The notes beneath the pieces are model-generated. The model did no database searches and was not told where the DNA came from. It was given only the letters and a program-made list of their open reading frames with translations. Both the position numbers and the translations under genes were made by a program. From positions 1 to 64,000 of the forward strand of contig JANQGC010000045.1 in the NCBI GenBank assembly GCA_028277515.1: a stretch of 64,000 nucleotides of DNA, written 5' to 3'. Below are positions 18,729 to 27,565 of the stretch, piece by piece. Source of the DNA: Anaerolineae bacterium. Its GTDB lineage: Bacteria; Chloroflexota; Anaerolineae; Promineifilales; Promineifilaceae. Numbering within the stretch: position 1 is the first letter of the stretch; each line of letters begins with the position of its first letter.

Positions 18729-19184
18729 ATGAATGGCGCGCAGGAACCAATTGAAATTCAGGATCAACCATTGAATCGAAACGAATTAGTTTCCAGAACC
18801 TACGTGGTTTTGGGCATCGTTGTCACCTTAATCCTTTCAGTTTTATTCATTCTTGGAATCGTTTGGTTGGCCAGAAATCACGCACCGGCTATTGCCGCCT
18901 TGCGCAATGTGATGATTATTGCCCTGGCCTTGATGTCTTGTATCTTTGGAATCGTATTGCTGGTCATGTTTGTCATCGTCGTACGGTTGGTGAATATGCT
19001 CGAGTTTGAAATAAGACCAATTCTTGAAAAAACAAATGAAACATTGGGTACGGTTCAAGGAACGACAACTTTTGTAAGCGAGAATGTTGTGCGCCCTGTA
19101 ACAAGAGCAAGTAGTAATTTAGCCGGTTTTCGCAAAGGGTTAGCCACTTTGTTTGGTAATCCAAAAAAGAACTTACCTGATTAA
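18729..19184 (+). CDS. Two-span membrane protein, unknown
   Basis: 151 residues. An acidic N-terminal 30 is followed by two membrane spans (about 28-50 and 62-88) and a C-terminal part with possible amphipathic helix (LEKTNETLGTVQGTTTFVSENVV). The layout resembles small membrane proteins found beside YtxH-domain proteins, and the YtxH gene follows 14 bp downstream. Role unknown; an envelope or stress-related membrane complex is possible. Confidence 0.65.
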   Translation: MNGAQEPIEIQDQPLNRNELVSRTYVVLGIVVTLILSVLFILGIVWLARNHAPAIAALRNVMIIALALMSCIFGIVLLVMFVIVVRLVNMLEFEIRPILEKTNETLGTVQGTTTFVSENVVRPVTRASSNLAGFRKGLATLFGNPKKNLPD

Positions 19185-19198
19185 TAGTGGAGAGGACT

Positions 19199-19564
19199 AT
19201 GAATGATAGCAGCAGTGAATTTGGTGCATTTTTGGCAGGGTTTGTAATAGGGGGTCTGGTCGGGGCAGCCGCCGCCCTGATTTTAGCCCCGCAGTCCGGT
19301 TCGGAAACCCGGTCCCAAATTGTTGGTAAAAGTCAGGAATTTCGTGAAGTAGGCAGCCGTCGAGCCAGCCAGGCTCGCGAAACTGCAAGCGGCTACGTCC
19401 ATGATATAAGCGATATGGCTAGCGAAAAAGGGCATCAGGTTCAAGAACAAGCCCGCATCGTGCTTGATGCCGGTAGGAAACCATTGCCCTCCGACGAAGA
19501 GTTTGGAACGGCCGCCAATGAGGAAGCACCTGGTGCTGAAAGTGAAGCACCTGAGAGTGAGTAA
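19199..19564 (+). CDS. YtxH domain-containing protein
   Basis: About 121 residues from ATG 19199, chosen because GGAGAGG lies 4 bp upstream; an in-frame GTG at 19187 overlaps that ribosome binding site and is unlikely. A glycine-rich membrane span (FLAGFVIGGLVGAAAALILAP) is followed by a helical tail with Ser/Arg/Ala repeats and an acidic C-terminus, the classic YtxH (general stress) layout. It is followed by a strong terminator at 19631-19668, so it ends the mnmA-side transcript. Confidence 0.8.
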   Translation: MNDSSSEFGAFLAGFVIGGLVGAAAALILAPQSGSETRSQIVGKSQEFREVGSRRASQARETASGYVHDISDMASEKGHQVQEQARIVLDAGRKPLPSDEEFGTAANEEAPGAESEAPESE

Positions 19565-19630
19565 GACAGCAACTTTCGGCATCATTATGTCGTAAGACGT
19601 TTTTCCACAATTGAACATTTATACACCTCA

Positions 19631-19668
19631 CAGGCGTTCCAAACTTTGAAATAGGGCGCCTGTTTTTT
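19631..19668 (+). terminator. Intrinsic terminator after the ytxH-like gene
   Basis: CAGGCG (19631-19636) pairs with CGCCTG (19657-19662), followed at once by TTTTTT (19663-19668). It separates the mnmA/membrane-protein group from the rel gene. Confidence 0.8.
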
Positions 19669-19759
19669 CGCCTGTCGTAATTCTTAGAGTTTCATCATCC
19701 CCCATGGGAAATATTTTGTAATTTAGTATGGTCGCTTTTACCAAACCGTAACTTGATTC

Positions 19760-22006
19760 ATGAGAACCCAGGTATCATCCTCGCTGGAAATGCTGTTCGA
19801 TGTTTTAGCCGAGAGCATTAACGAAGCAGGTAAAAAAAGAATAAGCGATGCTTATCATTTCATCTCCGCTGCTCACGGTCAGAAAAGCAAGGAGAGTGGT
19901 GAGCTGTACGTCGATCATGACCTGGCAGTTGCCCAAATCATGGCCCCCTTGGACGTTGATACGGATACCATCATCACTTGTCTATTACATGACATCCTAC
20001 TTCCGCATACCGACATTTCACCGACAGATCTGAATGAAAATTTTGGAGATGAAATCACCTCCCTCGTCATGAGTTTAAATACACTCAAGGATTATGCGCG
20101 ACGTACAGAATATCCTAAAAAAGCGAATGGCAAGATTGATAAAAGCGAGCTTGAGGTTATACGTCAGGCTATTTTATCAATCATTGAAGGGGATATCCGT
20201 GTCATTTTAATCCGCATGGCCGATTGCCTACAAGATCTTCGTAAGGCCGCAGATTTACCCAAACACAGTCAAAAAGAAATTGCCGGCGAAGCGATGTATA
20301 TTTATGCCCCACTAGCGAATCGTCTCGGTGTATGGCATTTGAAGTGGGAATTGGAAGATCTCGCTTTTCGTTACCTTGATCCAAACAATTATAAAAAAAT
20401 CGCTCAAAAATTAACGGAGCGCAGAACAGAAAGAACCAGGAAGATTGAAGATGCCGCGCGTAAGCTAAAAACACGCATTAAAGAAGCCAATCTAACTGCT
20501 GATGTAACAGGGCGATCCAAACACATTTATTCCATTTATCGAAAAATGAAGCGCAAAGAGCAAAGCTTTGAGCAGATCTATGATATCCAGGCATTGCGCG
20601 TGATTCTGCATCCAATAGATGCGGAAAAATATAAAATGCTGAATCTCAAAGAGAAGGCAGATGCAGATAGAGCACTTTGTTATCAAGTGTTAGGTATTGT
20701 TCATGGCATCTGGCAACCTATACCTGGCGAGTTTGATGATTACATCGCCACGCCAAAACCCAACGGATACCGGTCACTGCACACGGCCGTCATTGATATT
20801 GAAACGGGTTTGAAGCTGGAAGTTCAAATCCGTAGTTTCAGCATGCATGAAGAAGCCGAGAAAGGGGTCGCTGCTCATTGGGCTTATAAAGAGGGCGGAG
20901 CGCGGGTCAGCTCTTCCGTACAGCGACGGATCCAGAATTTACGGGATTTGCTTACGACGTTGCAGGAAACAGAAGGAGATGAAGTCGGCCGAAAATTATT
21001 GGCCACCGAAGGATTAACAGAACGCATCTTTGCTTTTACCCCCAATGGAGATGTTATCGAGCTTCCCCAAGGCTCAACACCAATCGATTTCGCCTATCAA
21101 ATTCATACATCCGTCGGACATCGCTGCCGGGGAGCGCGCGTCAATGGGAAAATGGTCAGCCTGGATTATAAACTAAAATCTGGTGACCAGGTTGAAATAA
21201 TCACTGCCAAACGCGGCCGGCCCAGCCGGGACTGGATGAATGCTGGTCTAGGCTACACAGGTAATGCCCGGACACGAAGCAAAATTCGCCGCTGGTTCCG
21301 CAAACAGGAACGAGGCATCAATATCCAACAGGGTCGCGAGGTCGTTGAACGCGAGCTTAAACGGTTGGGGCTGTTTGAGAAATTTTCAATTGAAGAAATT
21401 GCCAAAGCACTGAAGTATGATGACGTAAAAGAGTTTTTGGCGCGTGTGGGGTTTGGCGATATTCAAAGCGCCCAAATAAGCGGGGCCTTAACCCTCATGG
21501 AGAAAAGCCTGGAGGAAGATGACGAAGAACTCATCCCGCTCCTGCTTCCTGAACGGCCGAAGTCGAAAGGATTAACTATTTTAGGCACAAGTGGCCTGCC
21601 GATAAAAATGGCCGGCTGCTGCAATCCCATTCCTCCTCAGCCCATTGTTGGCTATATCACGCGCGGGCATGGCGTCACCATTCATACCCAGGAATGCTTA
21701 CAACTGGCAGCGATCACCGATCGCGAACGCATCATTACCGAAGTCGAATGGGGACAAGAAACCGAAACATTTCCCATCCCAATTGTGGTTCAGGCATACC
21801 GGAGAGCGAACCTTGTGGACGATATGGCCGGCATTCTTAGGGGTCAGGGAATCGTGGCTCCCAAAACAAAAACCATCACAACAGACAGTGAAATTACCGT
21901 CTATCTTGTTGCCGAAGTATCCAGCCTGAAACAACTCAATTGGCTGCTAAAAAAATTTGAATCTCTGCCCAATGTAATTGAAGTGCGGCGCCAGCGGTGG
22001 TCCTGA
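19760..22006 (+). CDS. RelA/SpoT homologue, predicted (p)ppGpp synthetase with degenerate hydrolase
   Basis: Full-length long RSH protein (748 aa): HD-type hydrolase (about 45-190), synthetase (about 230-370), TGS (about 415-475), then conserved CC-containing region (AGCCNP) and C-terminal ACT. The synthetase is intact (YDIQALRVI and YIATPKPNGYRSLHT) and carries E-F-D-D at the position that distinguishes RelA-like enzymes (EXDD) from bifunctional enzymes (RXKD). The hydrolase HDxxED motif reads H77-D78-I-L-L-P, losing E and D. The later DRLHNM motif reads DCLQDL. I therefore predict synthetase activity without hydrolase activity; another hydrolase would be needed in the genome. A convergent 80-aa ORF lies 29 bp beyond its stop. 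Confidence 0.93.
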   Translation: MRTQVSSSLEMLFDVLAESINEAGKKRISDAYHFISAAHGQKSKESGELYVDHDLAVAQIMAPLDVDTDTIITCLLHDILLPHTDISPTDLNENFGDEITSLVMSLNTLKDYARRTEYPKKANGKIDKSELEVIRQAILSIIEGDIRVILIRMADCLQDLRKAADLPKHSQKEIAGEAMYIYAPLANRLGVWHLKWELEDLAFRYLDPNNYKKIAQKLTERRTERTRKIEDAARKLKTRIKEANLTADVTGRSKHIYSIYRKMKRKEQSFEQIYDIQALRVILHPIDAEKYKMLNLKEKADADRALCYQVLGIVHGIWQPIPGEFDDYIATPKPNGYRSLHTAVIDIETGLKLEVQIRSFSMHEEAEKGVAAHWAYKEGGARVSSSVQRRIQNLRDLLTTLQETEGDEVGRKLLATEGLTERIFAFTPNGDVIELPQGSTPIDFAYQIHTSVGHRCRGARVNGKMVSLDYKLKSGDQVEIITAKRGRPSRDWMNAGLGYTGNARTRSKIRRWFRKQERGINIQQGREVVERELKRLGLFEKFSIEEIAKALKYDDVKEFLARVGFGDIQSAQISGALTLMEKSLEEDDEELIPLLLPERPKSKGLTILGTSGLPIKMAGCCNPIPPQPIVGYITRGHGVTIHTQECLQLAAITDRERIITEVEWGQETETFPIPIVVQAYRRANLVDDMAGILRGQGIVAPKTKTITTDSEITVYLVAEVSSLKQLNWLLKKFESLPNVIEVRRQRWS

Positions 22007-22035
22007 TGCCGATCACATCGATCTGGACTCCTCAA

Positions 22036-22278
22036 TTACTTCTGATTCTGATCAATATTATTGATTGCGATACCCATTTCATCGAGAAAAATTGATTGGT
22101 TTCCTGATTCTTTGCTCAGTGTGAGCTTCGCATTGGCCAATTCATACCGAAAATCTTGTACGATCTCCTCACCATCGTCTCCTAAAAAGACAAGCTGACC
22201 CCGCAATATTTGGTCATCCCTGGCCCGCAGCCGCAATTTCGCGCCATTCCAACGGCAATAATTAACAAGTGGTTTCAA
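22036..22278 (-). CDS. Small hypothetical protein, last gene of the B12-regulated operon
   Basis: 80 residues from a TTG start with GGAG 5 bp upstream, beginning 12 bp after the stop of the DUF4430-like gene. It is hydrophilic with a beta-rich centre (RARDDQILRGQLVFLGDDGEEIV) and has no signal peptide or membrane span. The sequence somewhat resembles LSM- or RimP-like small beta barrels, but I cannot assign a family. Support comes from spacing, ribosome binding site and operon position; coding status remains moderately uncertain. Confidence 0.5.
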   Translation of the reverse strand: MKPLVNYCRWNGAKLRLRARDDQILRGQLVFLGDDGEEIVQDFRYELANAKLTLSKESGNQSIFLDEMGIAINNIDQNQK

Positions 22279-22290
22279 AATGTCTCCACA

Positions 22291-23472
22291 TCAGGCTCTC
22301 TTATTCTTTTTCGCCACAGATTGAAATAGCAAAATCGAGATTAATCCGCTAACGATGATTAAAAAAACAATATAGGGAAACCAATCAGCAAAGGTGTATT
22401 CTAATAGTCCGCGCTCGCTCATTTGAGACTCTTGAACAATTTGCTTTGTCGGTACGACCCCTGAGCCAACCACCATAAGCGGTTCGGATGTTTCAACCGG
22501 GTCAATCGGCAAATCATTCAGTAGTTCCGCGATCTGTTGGGGTTCATTTGTAGAGGCAGCAATCTGTGCGGATGCGACAGAACCACGCTTTCTTGTCGCT
22601 GAAACCGTAGCTGCGGCGATTGTGGGTTCAGATGTCGGCTCATTCACTGGATTGTTTAAGATTTCAAGGTCATCCTCCTGGTTAATAACCGGTGTTGTTG
22701 GAATGAGTAGTGGCTGTGTTGGCAGCTCCAGTACGGATTGGACTATCTCTGTCGGCCGTATCGGTGTCGTCGACCGGGTCGAGCGCGGTGTTGGGCTGGC
22801 CGCGATAGAGGTTGTTGTAGTGGGTGTAGGGCTATGTTGCGCCTGGTTTGTTGGCGTCGATGTTGGCGAGGAAGGCACGGCCGTTACTGGTTCAGTAGAA
22901 CCAGGAGTAGCCGTATCCGGCACGCTGACAATGATAGAAGTCGGTGTATCACCCGGCGTGAGAGAAGGTGATGGCGTCGCCGTATCCGTTGCCGGCAGTT
23001 GGCACACCTCTTCAAACGTATAGTTTGGTGGAGCCACAGCTTCATTCACCGCACCTGGACCCCACGACCATCCTTGAACCGAACCAGGCTCTACCTGGTA
23101 ATTCGTCGCACCCAATTGAGAGTACTGCCAATCACTCTCATTCCTGTGCCAGTATGACCAATAAACACAGCTACCAGCTTTGCACTGACACAAACAATCA
23201 TTTGCAGGACATCCTGTATTGGCAATACTGCAAACAAGCGCTCCTAACCCTTGAACATCAATAGCAAAATCTAAACCTGACTGTTGTAACAGATCCAATC
23301 CACTGATCCGTTCTTCATCAAAATCCACGCAGGCGGTCTCAGTTTGGTCATCGCTGAAGCGAACCACAAGACCGGCTTGATTACTGGTCTGTGCATTTGT
23401 CTCAGCAGGCAGCGCCCAAACAGAGCCAATGATGACAAACAGGAAGGCGAAAAATTTGCCCAATCGCTTCAT
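22291..23472 (-). CDS. Membrane-anchored DUF4430 (transcobalamin C-terminal-like) protein
   Basis: 393 residues. Signal peptide 1-27 is followed by a DUF4430-like domain (about 30-150) with GLVVRFSDDQTETACVDF, LDLLQQSGLDF and WSYWHRNESDWQYSQLGA; the YWxYW-like segment and following loop match the beta-domain of transcobalamin/intrinsic factor. It has a cysteine cluster (CPANDCLCQCKAGSC). A long Thr/Ser/Pro linker (about 160-300) leads to a C-terminal membrane span (about 365-385) with a KKNKR stop-transfer tail, so the binding domain is displayed outside. Its gene is 5 bp downstream of the alpha-toroid protein gene, and both follow a cobalamin riboswitch. Inference: the beta half of a split B12-capture protein. 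Confidence 0.8.
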   Translation of the reverse strand: MKRLGKFFAFLFVIIGSVWALPAETNAQTSNQAGLVVRFSDDQTETACVDFDEERISGLDLLQQSGLDFAIDVQGLGALVCSIANTGCPANDCLCQCKAGSCVYWSYWHRNESDWQYSQLGATNYQVEPGSVQGWSWGPGAVNEAVAPPNYTFEEVCQLPATDTATPSPSLTPGDTPTSIIVSVPDTATPGSTEPVTAVPSSPTSTPTNQAQHSPTPTTTTSIAASPTPRSTRSTTPIRPTEIVQSVLELPTQPLLIPTTPVINQEDDLEILNNPVNEPTSEPTIAAATVSATRKRGSVASAQIAASTNEPQQIAELLNDLPIDPVETSEPLMVVGSGVVPTKQIVQESQMSERGLLEYTFADWFPYIVFLIIVSGLISILLFQSVAKKNKRA

Positions 23473-23477
23473 TGCAA

Positions 23478-25349
23478 TTACTTATAAATGCCAGGCAGAA
23501 ATACATCATAATGTGGTCCCCAATCTCCTTCTTGAACCAGCAGCAACACACCATCTGTTGTGCTAAAAGGATCATCCCCAGGACCAAATAGATTAGGCCA
23601 ACACCCATTCTCTGATTGTTGCTCCATAATTGCATCAGCCGGATTCATCACAACACCATCAACAATCTTGCTCCACGATGGAGAAAAGGGGTTATGGCCA
23701 CCCTGAATTAATCCTTGGACCACTTCAGAGGTAGAGCTTGGACTCGAAGGGACTCCGAAGCCCCATCCTCCATCATCTTCTTGCATTTCTCTCAAATTAG
23801 TTACTGCATCCGGAACAGATAATCCAAGTCGTCCCAACACATTAAGCGATGTACCGTTACTGTCCGCTCCACCCCAATCACCATCAGTTTGCGCACCAAG
23901 CAAGAATTCCACAGCAGAAGGATCAACATCTTCTCCGGCTTTGAGCAAACCCAACATCGCTTCATTGTTAGCTACAACGCCGAAGGCTGTACTGTCATAT
24001 TCGCCCGTTGGAGAAAGATAACTTGAAACAAGGAGGGGCAGGTCTTGGCCGGCAAAATTATTAACATCATAAGGAGAACCGGCAGCTACAACACCCTGCA
24101 TGACAATCCCAACTCTTCCGCCACGTCCAGACGCAATATACTGCGGCGTGAGATCTTCCAAAGCTTCAACTGCATTTACGCTGCCCGGAGTCCAGCGATT
24201 GGATTGTGGATCGCCACCAAAAGCATCAATCGCCTCGATTGCTCTTGAAGTACCGGCCGCGTTCACGCCAAAACCGGCAAATTGCTCCCAGCCCCCTGAG
24301 TCCGAATCCTGTAATGGCTCAAGGCACATGATTGCTAACCGGGCAGCCTCATGTCGCCCAGGAAGCGGAAATGATTTTCCCGTCACGGCTGGAATAGACT
24401 GTGCAGTAGCAAAAGCATTATCTTCAAGACCAGAACCGAAGTCGGCCTGGAACGCGCCGTTGTCATTCTGCCAGCTCATCAATGCTGTCAATGGGGACAT
24501 CCCATTTTTGGCCCAATCTCCCCCATCATCATAAAAATTTTGCCCGGTCGCCCCTAATGCCTGAACAACGAGAGCCGTACTGTTAGCACTTTCACCAAAC
24601 CCCGAACCATACTCCCAGCCTCCTGTTGCAAGCTGGCTGTCTTTCAGGAACTGGAGCGCCATTTGCACGGGAGGATCATCGGGCTCAACACCCGCAGCAG
24701 TCAAAGCCATAATTGAAAGTGCCGTCGCATCCGGATTTTTGTCTGTCCCAAAACCATCGTCCCACGATCCATCATCAGCCTGTTGATCGGTTAACCAGGT
24801 TACGGCCATATCCGGAACCGGTTCATTGACTGCAACAACGCCAAGGATGGCCAATGATTGTTTAAAGGCATCATCTGCATTATATTGCCCCGTATCCGTA
24901 TAATGATTGGTGAGGGTCATCACAAAATCTTCACCACCGAAATCTCGCGGGTCCTGGTTGGCAGAAACCAAAGCTAACACGGTTTTTCCCGCGCTGCCAC
25001 CAGAAATAGCCGCGTAAGAGGATAAATCGTCAATGTTTTCAATTAAATAATCAATGGGGGTGCTCGAATGGCCCAAATAAGGAGACGCCGGATTATAACC
25101 AGCGCTGGATATGGCAATGATGGGATCTAAAGTTGAAGCGGCACTTGATGTTGGTACGCCATACCCACCATCCTGGTTCTGATTTTCCTCAATTAGCCAG
25201 GCTACTCCGGCCGAAAGCGAGTCCCTTTGGTCTGAAAAGGCATGATTGGCCTGCGCTGTCCCTTGTTGCGCTAAAATCGCCCAGACACCCATCGCTAACA
25301 ACGAACCAACAATGACAGTGAAAATTACAGATTTGCTTCTTTGTTTCAT
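23478..25349 (-). CDS. Secreted prenyltransferase/squalene-cyclase-like alpha-toroid protein, putative B12 binder
   Basis: 623 residues with an N-terminal signal (about 1-34). The rest is built of repeated helical-pair units marked by Q-x-x-D-G-[SG]-W/Y motifs (NQDGGYG, ADDGSWDDGFG, LATGGWEYG, NDNGAFQ, EDDGGWGFG), the signature of the alpha6-alpha6 toroid of terpenoid cyclases, prenyltransferases and the alpha domain of transcobalamin/intrinsic factor. It has no DxDD acid motif typical of cyclases. With a cobalamin riboswitch upstream and a DUF4430-like partner downstream, the transcobalamin-like reading is favoured. It has no C-terminal membrane anchor; it may be held by the partner. B12 binding itself is inference. 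Confidence 0.8.
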   Translation of the reverse strand: MKQRSKSVIFTVIVGSLLAMGVWAILAQQGTAQANHAFSDQRDSLSAGVAWLIEENQNQDGGYGVPTSSAASTLDPIIAISSAGYNPASPYLGHSSTPIDYLIENIDDLSSYAAISGGSAGKTVLALVSANQDPRDFGGEDFVMTLTNHYTDTGQYNADDAFKQSLAILGVVAVNEPVPDMAVTWLTDQQADDGSWDDGFGTDKNPDATALSIMALTAAGVEPDDPPVQMALQFLKDSQLATGGWEYGSGFGESANSTALVVQALGATGQNFYDDGGDWAKNGMSPLTALMSWQNDNGAFQADFGSGLEDNAFATAQSIPAVTGKSFPLPGRHEAARLAIMCLEPLQDSDSGGWEQFAGFGVNAAGTSRAIEAIDAFGGDPQSNRWTPGSVNAVEALEDLTPQYIASGRGGRVGIVMQGVVAAGSPYDVNNFAGQDLPLLVSSYLSPTGEYDSTAFGVVANNEAMLGLLKAGEDVDPSAVEFLLGAQTDGDWGGADSNGTSLNVLGRLGLSVPDAVTNLREMQEDDGGWGFGVPSSPSSTSEVVQGLIQGGHNPFSPSWSKIVDGVVMNPADAIMEQQSENGCWPNLFGPGDDPFSTTDGVLLLVQEGDWGPHYDVFLPGIYK

Positions 25350-25416
25350 CTCAACTACCTCAAAAAATTTACTAATTCACATAACGAAACGCATTTCAGA
25401 GGGTATGACTCGAAAC

Positions 25417-25443
25417 AAAAAACCCGGTGTCTTGAGCACCGGG
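25417..25443 (-). terminator. Intrinsic terminator, expression platform of the riboswitch
   Basis: Minus-strand hairpin CCCGGTG / CACCGGG (arms at 25437-25443 and 25423-25429) followed by TTTTTT (complement of 25417-25422). It sits between the cobalamin aptamer and the ATG at 25349, as expected for transcriptional attenuation. Confidence 0.9.
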
Positions 25444-25499
25444 TATTGATTTGACTGCAATTTGCTGTCGATCCCAACCCCGATCCGCGAGGGCTGAAA

Positions 25500-25668
25500 C
25501 GCATTATCAATGGCGGTCGACCTGACTTAGTAGGTATAAACCTGACATCACAGTTGCGGGACAGTATTGGACTCCCAATCAGCTTGACTCACTGATTAGT
25601 CACCAATTTCGCATCAGACGATCTTACATATTGTGTCTGATTCAGGATCAGTTTCCTGACATCCAAAG
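25500..25668 (-). promoter_or_regulatory. Cobalamin riboswitch (B12 element)
   Basis: Read on the minus strand, the leader contains the B12 box ACTGTCCCGCAACTGTGA (25548-25565), almost exactly the family consensus, and the 3' element AGTCAGGTCGACCGCC (25512-25527), matching AGYCAGRAUACCUGCC. Upstream lies GCGAAATTGGTGA, a variant of the GGGAA-GGTG core. The 5' boundary is approximate. Together with the terminator at 25417-25443 it should switch the downstream operon off when cobalamin is plentiful. The remaining sequence between the ABC operon stop (25842) and this element holds the promoter and a repeat. Confidence 0.85.
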
Positions 25669-25700
25669 ATATTCGTTTGTATTTATTTGTTAATGATTAT

Positions 25701-25728
25701 AGTTTAACACAGGCCATAGTTAGGTCAA
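25701..25728 (-). promoter_or_regulatory. Sigma-70-type promoter for the B12-regulated operon
   Basis: Minus-strand TTGACC (25723-25728) and TAAACT (25701-25706) with a 16-bp spacer, just upstream of the cobalamin riboswitch leader. Confidence 0.55.
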
Positions 25729-25790
25729 GGATATAATGGAATCGACACAGTTTTTCAGTAGTCGGTAATCCCCTGAAGGAACTTTAATGA

Positions 25791-25839
25791 AGGCCAATTT
25801 GGTAAATCTGTTGGCGCGATTTTGCAAATCGCGTTACAT
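25791..25839. repeat. Dispersed palindromic repeat, family B, copy 2
   Basis: AGGCCAATTTGGTAAATC followed by the perfect hairpin GCGATTT (25816-25822) / AAATCGC (25826-25832) and GCGTTACATAG. It matches the element at 144-210 in order and sequence, with the first hairpin decayed here. It lies immediately after the stop of an ABC permease gene. Confidence 0.7.
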
Positions 25840-25841
25840 AG

Positions 25842-26663
25842 TCAAACATTGACATTGATCGCACTTCCTGATTCATATCGCCTCAAACCACCATAAAAGA
25901 GGATAACTGCGATGGACCACGTCAGGATGGCGACCCCACACAAGGCCATGAAAAGCATAAGGTCATGGTTTTTTACAATGTCAACTGGGACGGCTCCAAC
26001 AAAAAATGCTGGAATTGCTGTATAAAGTAAAAATCGGGCCACTCCAGAGAACAATGTGTTCGGATATAAGGCAAAGGTTAGCATGGCATTGGCAATCTGC
26101 TGGCTTGCGTATTGGGCGTTGCCCATGAAGAATGCTAGTGACCCGGCGACAACGGCAAATCCCACTAAGATCATGGCCGCTGGAATACTCGCAGCGAAGA
26201 AATATACCCAATCTATTAATTGCAACCGGCCGGCGAAGAAAAAAGCCATAATTCCAAACGAGATGTCGCCAACGGCCGAGACTTGCATAACCGAAAATAT
26301 CACATGCAAAAGCAAATTTCTTGGCAGGACCAGGTAATAATCTAATCGCCCTTGCGCAATGACATATGCCAGATGAGGACCCGTATTTCCAGCAAACAGG
26401 TAGCCGATTCCATAACTAAATGCAACCAGCGCGAAAAGTAAATATATATCCTCAATTTCGTACCCGCGAACGTCACCAAACTGCTCAAAGAAAATCAACC
26501 AGAAAATGAAATATATGCCGTTATTAACAAACATAAAGATAATCTGGGTGAAGAAACTGGTTCGGTACTCCATGGCCGAGGATAAATTAATCGCCATCAA
26601 AGCCTTGATAAAAACCAATTCCCTTTTTAATCTGTTCATCCCGGAACGCATACGATTCACCAT
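25842..26663 (-). CDS. ABC-2 type transporter permease (DUF990-like)
   Basis: 273 residues from the ATG at 26663, whose first base is the last base of the preceding permease's TAA stop, implying coupled translation. Six hydrophobic segments with a charged N-terminus (MNRLKREL). The segment EYRTSFFTQIIFMFVNNGIYFIFW is cut here in description only at its start; EYRTSF near the first span is typical of ABC2_membrane_6/DUF990 exporters. It probably pairs with the permease upstream as a heterodimer driven by the ATPase at 27652. The cargo is unknown. A longer in-frame start at 26741 would lie inside the preceding gene and is rejected. Confidence 0.85.
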   Translation of the reverse strand: MVNRMRSGMNRLKRELVFIKALMAINLSSAMEYRTSFFTQIIFMFVNNGIYFIFWLIFFEQFGDVRGYEIEDIYLLFALVAFSYGIGYLFAGNTGPHLAYVIAQGRLDYYLVLPRNLLLHVIFSVMQVSAVGDISFGIMAFFFAGRLQLIDWVYFFAASIPAAMILVGFAVVAGSLAFFMGNAQYASQQIANAMLTFALYPNTLFSGVARFLLYTAIPAFFVGAVPVDIVKNHDLMLFMALCGVAILTWSIAVILFYGGLRRYESGSAINVNV

Positions 26664-27490
26664 TAACCACCATTCACTGCCAGTCGTTTCTTTACCCAGC
26701 CATACTGAAAATAAAGGCCAAGCCCCAGGATACCCATCCAAACGAGTTGTAAAAGTAAAGTATTTAGAAATAGTGACCCATCAAAAGCGACAAACATTTT
26801 GGCTGGAGCATAGGTCACTAAGCTGAATGGCAAGATTCGGGCAATATGCTGTAAGCCTTCAGGCAGAAAATCAAGCGGAATCAAAAGTCCCCCAATGATG
26901 AAAATAAGCTTCTGATAAATCAACCTGAAAGGGAATGTGTCCTCAACAACAAAGGCCAACAATCCAATGCCGCTTGCCATAAAAAAGTCAAGGATTAAGG
27001 CAAACAATAAAATGATGAATGTTGCAGCGACGCTCCCCACTGAGATCTGGGGAACACCAGCATATATCAATACAATGGGCAAACCAAGCAAAAAGATAAG
27101 GACCATCTTCACCAATGTATCTCCCAATCCATTAAAAAAATGATAGGCAAGAAAGTTATAGGGTCGGATCAACGCATAAGCAATTGAACCATCTTTTACT
27201 TCGTCTGAAATCTTCGTATCATGGCGAAACTTTCCCAGTTCAACCATTTCAGCGATTAAAAAATACCAAATCGTATCTGTTAATGTCAGACCGGCGATCT
27301 CAGTTGTTCCCTGGGATTCAAAAACAACTGTCCACAACTGAACAAAAATGAACATGATAATGACGATAAAAACTGCCCTACCAATAGCATCCCATACGTA
27401 CGCCAACTGATTTTGCAGGTTGGTGGCGACTATCGACCCGTATTTAAGGATGGTTGGAGTGAGCCGCATTTTCTTTTCTATCTTTATCAT
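26663..27490 (-). CDS. ABC-2 type transporter permease, first of pair
   Basis: 275 residues from the ATG at 27490, with GGAG 9 bp upstream; a TTG at 27505 overlaps that ribosome binding site. Six predicted spans, including FIVIIMFIFVQLW and GILGLGLYFQYG. It has the DUF990-like layout and is only weakly similar to the second permease, as in heterodimeric exporters. It is separated from its ATPase gene by 161 bp that carry two copies of a palindromic operator, so the permeases may have their own regulated promoter. Confidence 0.82.
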   Translation of the reverse strand: MIKIEKKMRLTPTILKYGSIVATNLQNQLAYVWDAIGRAVFIVIIMFIFVQLWTVVFESQGTTEIAGLTLTDTIWYFLIAEMVELGKFRHDTKISDEVKDGSIAYALIRPYNFLAYHFFNGLGDTLVKMVLIFLLGLPIVLIYAGVPQISVGSVAATFIILLFALILDFFMASGIGLLAFVVEDTFPFRLIYQKLIFIIGGLLIPLDFLPEGLQHIARILPFSLVTYAPAKMFVAFDGSLFLNTLLLQLVWMGILGLGLYFQYGWVKKRLAVNGG

Positions 27491-27565
27491 GATTACTCGC
27501 TCCAAACTGTGAATCCACAGGAATCAAAATCATGCTCTGATTTCCTCATCGATCTAAACATCCTC

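Noticed and set aside
26664..26741. Longer N-terminus for the second ABC permease
   Set aside because: It would lie inside the preceding permease gene; the ATG overlapping that stop codon is the natural coupled start.
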